From CALINF01 sp039990395 (GTDB lineage Bacteria > Pseudomonadota > Gammaproteobacteria > Pseudomonadales > Halieaceae): a stretch of 64,000 bases of DNA. The stretch lies in assembly GCA_039990395.1 (NCBI GenBank), contig JBDXFZ010000144.1, positions 124,001-188,000 of the forward strand. The letters run 5' to 3'. How positions within the stretch are numbered: the stretch's first letter is position 1; every line of letters begins with the position of its first letter. The notes below the pieces were generated by a model. The model was not told the DNA's origin and made no database searches. It was given only the letters and a program-made list of their open reading frames with translations. Shown here piece after piece: positions 59,550 through 64,000 of this stretch. Both the position numbers and the translations under genes were made by a program.

Positions 59550-61718
59550 ATGACACCTTTGCATCGACTTGCCGCGAGCCTATGTATCGCCGGATTTACT
59601 GTCCTCACCATCGCCTGCGCTAAAGACACGGAGACCGGGGCCTCACAAATGCCGCCAGCACCGGCCTTAACAAGTAGTGTAACCGATGCTACCGCGCCAG
59701 ATGTGGAGTGGCGCAAGCACGGCCTGAATGACGCCGAGGCGCGCTTTAGTGCGCTAAGCGACATCAATGACGACAATGCCGACCAACTGGGTCTTGCCTG
59801 GTATTTCGATTACCCCACTAACCGAGGACTGGAGGCAACACCGCTGATAGTTGATGGGGTGATATATACAACGGGTTCATGGAGCATGGTATATGCACAC
59901 GACGCCCTGACCGGTGAACTCAAATGGTTCTATGATCCACAGGCACCGCGCGAATGGGCGATCAAAATGTGCTGCGACGTTGTCAACCGTGGTGTTGCCT
60001 ATGACAATGGTCAAGTGTTCTTTGGCACAATTGATGGTCGACTGATCAGCCTGGATGCCAAAGACGGCAGTGTCCTCTGGGAAGTACAAACTATCGATCG
60101 CAGCCGCCCCTACTCCATCACCGGGGCCCCTCGCATTGTTAAAGACAAAGTGGTCATCGGCAACGGCGGCAGTGAACTGGGTGTGCGTGGCTATGTATCT
60201 GCCTATAGCATCAGTAATGGCGAAATGGCATGGCGCTTTTACACAGTACCAGGCAACCCCGCCGATGGTTTTGAGAATCCTGCATTAGAAAAAGCAGCCG
60301 AAACCTGGGGCGGCGGAGAATGGTGGGATGTTGGCGGTGGTGGCACTGTGTGGGATTCAATGGCCTACGATCCCGATTTGAATTTGCTCTATGTAGGGGT
60401 GGGTAATGGCGCTCCCTGGAACCGTCAAATTCGCAGCCCTGATGGAGGAGACAATCTGTATCTGTCCTCCATTCTGGCACTCAACCCTGATGACGGCTCT
60501 TATGTGTGGCACTACCAGACAACCCCGGGTGAAGCGTGGGACTACACGGCCACACAGCATATGATCCTGGCAGATTTTGAAATTGGTGGGCAGATGCGCG
60601 AAGTCATCATGCAGGCACCCAAGAACGGCTTCTTCTATGTGCTTGATCGCGCTACTGGCGAGTTGCTCTCTGCCGATGCATACGCAACTGTTACATGGGC
60701 TACCCATGTCGATATAGAGACCGGACGCCCTGTTGAAGTAGAGGGAGCTCGCTACGAGGATGACCAAGCCGGCGGCTTACATCTACCCGGCCCTATTGGT
60801 GGTCATAACTGGCATCCAATGAGCCATAATCCGGAGACCGGCCTAGTCTATATTCCAGCACAGGACGTACCCTGGATCTATAAAACGGATACCGAGTTCC
60901 GACATCGCAAGGGGTACTGGAACACAGGCACCGACACCATGCCTGCATCATTACCCGACGATCCTGCCATCAAGCAACAGGTACTCGATACCGTCACCGG
61001 CTCGCTCATAGCCTGGGACCCCGTCGCTAAAGCACCGCGCTGGAGAGTTGACCATGCGGGGCCCTGGAATGGCGGCATTCTGTCGACCGCAGGTAACCTT
61101 GTATTCCAGGGTAACGCCAATGGTCAGGTTGTAGCCTATCGGGCTGATACCGGAGAATCGATCTGGCAGTTTGATGCACAGACTGGCGTAGTCGCCCCCC
61201 CAGCCACTTATCGTATTAACGGCGAACAGTATTTGGCTATTGTCGCTGGTTGGGGAGGATCACTGCCACTAGTGGGCGGCGAAGCGCTGACCGCAGGTGC
61301 CATACCCAACCGCAGTAGGTTGCTGGTATTCAAACTCAACGGTGAAGCGAGCTTGCCCCCGGCTGTTGAACGTGAACTCGTGTTTGACCCACCCGAACAG
61401 ACTGCCTCTGCCGCACAGATAGAAGCAGGCAAAGCTGTCTATCTCACCTACTGCGTATTCTGTCACGGCGATGGCGTGGTGGGTGGTGGAGTCACGCCGG
61501 ATCTGCGAGCACTGACACCAGAAAAGCACGCCAATTGGGACGCGGTCGTGCTAGGCGGCACCCACTGGCAAAACGGCATGGTTGGCTTTGGTGGCGAAAT
61601 CTCGAAACAAGATGCAGACAACATCCATGCGTATGTTATCGAGCGCGCGCACAAAGCAGTCGAAGACTTGGCTAGTGCAGAGAGTGCAGACTCAAAGGGT
61701 GCCGATACTGGTTCCTAG
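59550..61718 (+). CDS. Lipoprotein PQQ-dependent dehydrogenase with C-terminal cytochrome c
   Basis: This is a quinohemoprotein alcohol dehydrogenase of 722 residues. A lipobox (FTVLTIAC) predicts membrane anchoring. The eight-bladed propeller starts near residue 50 (WRKHGLNDAEARFSALSDIN), has the adjacent-cysteine pair MCCDVVNRG characteristic of the PQQ site, and repeated W-motifs (ALNPDDGSYVWHYQTTPGEAWDY). The C-terminal cytochrome c has the heme motif CVFCHGDG. Electrons from alcohol or aldehyde oxidation would pass from PQQ to heme to the respiratory chain. No pqq synthesis genes are in view. Ribosome-binding site AGGTAAC lies upstream. Confidence 0.9.
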   Translation: MTPLHRLAASLCIAGFTVLTIACAKDTETGASQMPPAPALTSSVTDATAPDVEWRKHGLNDAEARFSALSDINDDNADQLGLAWYFDYPTNRGLEATPLIVDGVIYTTGSWSMVYAHDALTGELKWFYDPQAPREWAIKMCCDVVNRGVAYDNGQVFFGTIDGRLISLDAKDGSVLWEVQTIDRSRPYSITGAPRIVKDKVVIGNGGSELGVRGYVSAYSISNGEMAWRFYTVPGNPADGFENPALEKAAETWGGGEWWDVGGGGTVWDSMAYDPDLNLLYVGVGNGAPWNRQIRSPDGGDNLYLSSILALNPDDGSYVWHYQTTPGEAWDYTATQHMILADFEIGGQMREVIMQAPKNGFFYVLDRATGELLSADAYATVTWATHVDIETGRPVEVEGARYEDDQAGGLHLPGPIGGHNWHPMSHNPETGLVYIPAQDVPWIYKTDTEFRHRKGYWNTGTDTMPASLPDDPAIKQQVLDTVTGSLIAWDPVAKAPRWRVDHAGPWNGGILSTAGNLVFQGNANGQVVAYRADTGESIWQFDAQTGVVAPPATYRINGEQYLAIVAGWGGSLPLVGGEALTAGAIPNRSRLLVFKLNGEASLPPAVERELVFDPPEQTASAAQIEAGKAVYLTYCVFCHGDGVVGGGVTPDLRALTPEKHANWDAVVLGGTHWQNGMVGFGGEISKQDADNIHAYVIERAHKAVEDLASAESADSKGADTGS

Positions 61719-61723
61719 AATTC

Positions 61724-61758
61724 AAAAACTGCTGAGGCGTGATGTCATCACGCCTCAG
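61724..61758 (-). terminator. Strong hairpin terminator downstream of the alpha/beta hydrolase gene
   Basis: CTGAGGCGTGATG (61732-61744) pairs perfectly with CATCACGCCTCAG (61746-61758), so the stem is about 12 bp with a tight loop. On the minus strand a TTTTT run follows directly (61725-61730), which is the layout of an intrinsic terminator for the minus-strand gene. On the plus strand there is no T run, but the hairpin also lies just 13 bases after the PQQ dehydrogenase stop. Confidence 0.8.
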
Positions 61759-61828
61759 ATTCACAATCCCCCTGCCTTGGATTTGACAAGACTCCATGAA
61801 GTGAAGCCCGGGCGACTCGTATCAACGG

Positions 61829-62515
61829 CTAGATTTTATTCGCTACAATCCTCAGCGATTCTCGGGCAAACCCCATTCCAAGATGCGATGCCTTAATCTC
61901 TATATGTTCCACATTGGGTGACCAGCGATCGATGCACGCTTCCCAACTCACAACCCCGTCATTGCGGGAGTACAACGCTACTACCGGTACGTTTAAGGGT
62001 TCATCGAAGCGCTCAATAGTGGCTTGTTCGATCTCTTTAACATCAATGCCCTGACGCTCGTAAAAATCGGCTGTTGCGGTATAGCGCGGACCACCAAATA
62101 CAGGCGTTCCCAACGTTATTACCTTGGCAACGGCTGCAGGCAGGTCACGCGCCGCTTCACGTGCGATGTAGCCACCCAGGCTCCAGCCTACCAGCGTCAC
62201 ACTTCGACCCGTTCGCTCAAAGGACTCGACGAGTGCGCTGCTGAATGCTGCCAGCAGAGTTGGAACGTCACCTCCATTGAAACCCAAACCCCAGTCGGAG
62301 GCATCGAACCCTGCGTTCTCTACCGTACGCTTGAGGGCAAACATTGCTGCTGGACCACTGCCGAATCCTGGCAATAGCAAGGCATCACCGCGATCCCTGG
62401 TGCTCGCCCGGGGTAGCCAGGCACCACTAAATACTCCCGACGCCACGTCAAACGGCGTCCTCGCCTCGCGCAAGGGAGCAAAGCGCGAGGGAGCTGACAA
62501 CTGGGGAAATTTCAT
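61829..62515 (-). CDS. Alpha/beta-hydrolase-fold protein
   Basis: The 228-residue product has the nucleophile elbow GWSLGG (TLVGWSLGGYIAREAARDL), the Asp in LYSRNDGVVSWEA and the His in IKASHLGMGFA, so all three triad residues are placed as in lipases and esterases. The oxyanion region LLLPGFGSGP is near residue 47. No signal is seen, so it should be cytoplasmic. The substrate is unknown. It resembles small lipase/acyltransferase-like hydrolases of gammaproteobacteria. Confidence 0.87.
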   Translation of the reverse strand: MKFPQLSAPSRFAPLREARTPFDVASGVFSGAWLPRASTRDRGDALLLPGFGSGPAAMFALKRTVENAGFDASDWGLGFNGGDVPTLLAAFSSALVESFERTGRSVTLVGWSLGGYIAREAARDLPAAVAKVITLGTPVFGGPRYTATADFYERQGIDVKEIEQATIERFDEPLNVPVVALYSRNDGVVSWEACIDRWSPNVEHIEIKASHLGMGFARESLRIVANKI

Positions 62516-62601
62516 AGGCCTACTTCTAACTTCAATATCGAGTACGCAATATACGCGACGTCATGGCGATCAGATCAAACGCCACCGGCCAACCCGGGAG
62601 A

Positions 62602-63432
62602 TCAGCCAGGGTCCAGTGGCATGAACAACATGTCCAGCGTTCCAAGACTTACGGTATCGCCCCGCTTAAGTCGAGTAGATTTGGCGCGATTTCCATTCAC
62701 TTTCGTGCCATTAGTCGAGACATTGTCGTCAATAAACCAATCCCCATTTTCATACTTGAGTGAAGCATGAGTGGCAGAGACAGTGACATCATCAAAGGTG
62801 ACGTCACTGGCCGGTGCTCGTCCAAGAGACCACTGCGTTTTGCCCGCCAAATGGGGAACCAAGAACAGATCATTTAGCCGGCGCTCACTCGTGACCATGA
62901 ACGCCGCTGCGTTACTCTGAGTATCTATTGCCTGATTACGGATGAGGTTTTCCATCACTTTTTCATGCTGGGAATCGCGGTTGGTAGAGAAGAATGCTTC
63001 GTCATTGGCGGTCCAACCTGGAGGATGCGACAAAGCCATCCGTAGCGCTGTTTCATCGGGGTCGCTTTGGTCGATGACAAAAGAGGTTTCGTCATTGCCA
63101 AGTCGAGCTCCGAAAATCGTTGTATTGCCCGCGCTGCCTGGCTCAATAACCAAAAAGGACTGATCACCGACAGTAACGATATCCCCTCCAGTAATTTCAC
63201 ACTCTCCCTTTAACTCACGCTTGTTGATGTAGGTCCCGTTGGTAGAACCCAGGTCTTCCACATAAAGCTGGCCCCGCCTGATACTCAGTTGAGCATGCCA
63301 ACGGGAGGCCTCGTCATTATCGAGCACGATATCGCAAGTCTCATGTCGCCCTATCTTGAACGCGACACCCGACAGCTCAATAGTTTCATTGCTGCTGAGA
63401 TCACGAAGGACAAAGAAATCGGTCATAACCAC
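62602..63432 (-). CDS. Protein with two FHA domains
   Basis: The 276-residue cytoplasmic protein has FHA 1 at about 20-95 (KIGRHETCDIVLDN, SRWHAQL, LGSTNGTYINKREL) and FHA 2 at about 195-265 (SLGRAPASDVTFDD, VSATHASL, NVSTNGTKVNGNRAK). Both keep the G-R, S/T-x-H and N-G-T residues that contact phosphothreonine. The linker carries several Thr in acidic surroundings (GNTTIFGARLGNDETSFV), a possible phosphosite. It would join two phosphoproteins. It lies downstream of a degenerate HD-GYP gene on the same strand. Confidence 0.9.
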   Translation of the reverse strand: MVMTDFFVLRDLSSNETIELSGVAFKIGRHETCDIVLDNDEASRWHAQLSIRRGQLYVEDLGSTNGTYINKRELKGECEITGGDIVTVGDQSFLVIEPGSAGNTTIFGARLGNDETSFVIDQSDPDETALRMALSHPPGWTANDEAFFSTNRDSQHEKVMENLIRNQAIDTQSNAAAFMVTSERRLNDLFLVPHLAGKTQWSLGRAPASDVTFDDVTVSATHASLKYENGDWFIDDNVSTNGTKVNGNRAKSTRLKRGDTVSLGTLDMLFMPLDPG

Positions 63433-63567
63433 TAAATCTGTTGCGGGACGATCCTGAATTCTAGCAGCATTTTGGGGCGTTCTCGATCCCCATTAAGGGT
63501 CTTGCGATCAGCATCACAAAGCAGGCTCAGTAGAGTTTGACGGGAAGTAAGCATTCGCGGTTCGGTA

Positions 63568-63996
63568 CTATGAATCAGCGCGCACGATAGTGCGCAATCC
63601 AGCAACGATGCCCGGGTCGAATCGTGTGCCAGATGCGCCCTCAATCGCCTCTACTGCATGTAATTGATCCAATGGCGCGCGTTCAGGCTCGGGATCCACA
63701 AGCGCAAGATAACAATCAACAACGGCAATGATGCGCGCAGCCAGTGGAATTTCATCTCCTGTGAGGCCCTGTGGATAGCCGCCCCCATTGACCCACTCAT
63801 ACTGGGATTCAACTATTTCACGGAAGCAGTGAAGATACTGCTGGGCGCTATCTGTTCCGCCATCAACACCACTACCAAGTGTTTTTTGCGCAGTAGCTAT
63901 TGCAATATCGACCACCTCAGCGTGCTGCCCTATCGCCTCTCTTTGCGCCTGCGTCAGCTCCTCTAGCAAAAGTCCGTCTATGGCAAGCGATGCCAT
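63568..63996 (-). CDS. Degenerate HD-GYP domain protein (start may lie beyond window)
   Basis: The visible 142 residues are the C-terminal part of an HD-GYP-like fold. VNGGGYPQGLTGDEIPLAARIIAVVDCYLAL matches the G-Y-P region, but the preceding H-H-E-x-x-D-G is SQYEWVNGG, so the metal-binding His residues are lost. The first Met may be internal because the frame is open to the window end. It is probably a non-catalytic HD-GYP protein. The FHA gene begins 135 bases downstream. Confidence 0.75.
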   Translation of the reverse strand: MASLAIDGLLLEELTQAQREAIGQHAEVVDIAIATAQKTLGSGVDGGTDSAQQYLHCFREIVESQYEWVNGGGYPQGLTGDEIPLAARIIAVVDCYLALVDPEPERAPLDQLHAVEAIEGASGTRFDPGIVAGLRTIVRADS

Positions 63997-64000
63997 GCCC

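Overview
The window is chromosomal DNA of a free-living, probably marine, gammaproteobacterium. The basis is the gene families (QueG, Orn, RsgA, Psd, AsnS, CinA, PdxH, Tex, SixA, DAACS symporter, PAPS-type CysH), the many lipoproteins, the PQQ dehydrogenase and the moderate GC content. A placement near the OM60/NOR5 (Halieaceae-like) group is my inference and was not tested. Coding density is very high. I see no rRNA, tRNA, insertion sequence, phage or CRISPR array.

Layout. 1-8 kb: a conserved housekeeping neighbourhood (nnr, queG, orn, rsgA, psd) interrupted by a phosphosignalling cassette of PP2C phosphatase, Ser/Thr kinase and membrane FHA protein. 8-28 kb: mostly single genes for RNA metabolism (phoH-like, RNase II), translation (asnS), sulfur and redox metabolism (cysH, free-Met-R-sulfoxide reductase), an orphan ParA, an iron alcohol dehydrogenase, an FKBP isomerase, cinA, pdxH, a gamma-glutamyltransferase and a thioesterase. 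28.5-43.7 kb: a run of 13 tightly packed plus-strand genes, most overlapping or a few bases apart. 43.7-53.2 kb: amidohydrolase, LprI-like protein, MBL hydrolase, symporter, Kazal-like lipoprotein, M20 peptidase, SixA and Tex. 53.2-64 kb: LOG protein, a second gamma-glutamyltransferase, two adjacent c-di-GMP phosphodiesterase-type genes (EAL, HD-GYP), a lipoprotein PQQ dehydrogenase with a cytochrome c tail, a hydrolase, and a double-FHA protein beside a degenerate HD-GYP protein.

The best candidate for an undescribed system is the 28.55-43.65 kb operon. It encodes a MotA/TolQ/ExbB-type channel and two von Willebrand A (vWA) proteins. The single N-terminal helix of each vWA protein carries a near-identical segment with an Asp placed as in ExbD, TolR and MotB. 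It also encodes a periplasmic TonB-C-like protein, two membrane-anchored PEGA/TPR proteins (one ending in a formylglycine-generating-enzyme fold that lacks the catalytic cysteines), a protein that looks like an Hsp70/actin-type ATPase with an FHA-like tail, four lipoproteins (one Ser/Gln/Gly-rich and disordered) and an M48 metalloprotease lipoprotein. I read it as an ion-driven cell-envelope machine with vWA arms. The PP2C/kinase/FHA genes at 2.7-5.3 kb and the double-FHA gene at 62.6 kb may supply phosphosignalling to it, but that link is inference only.
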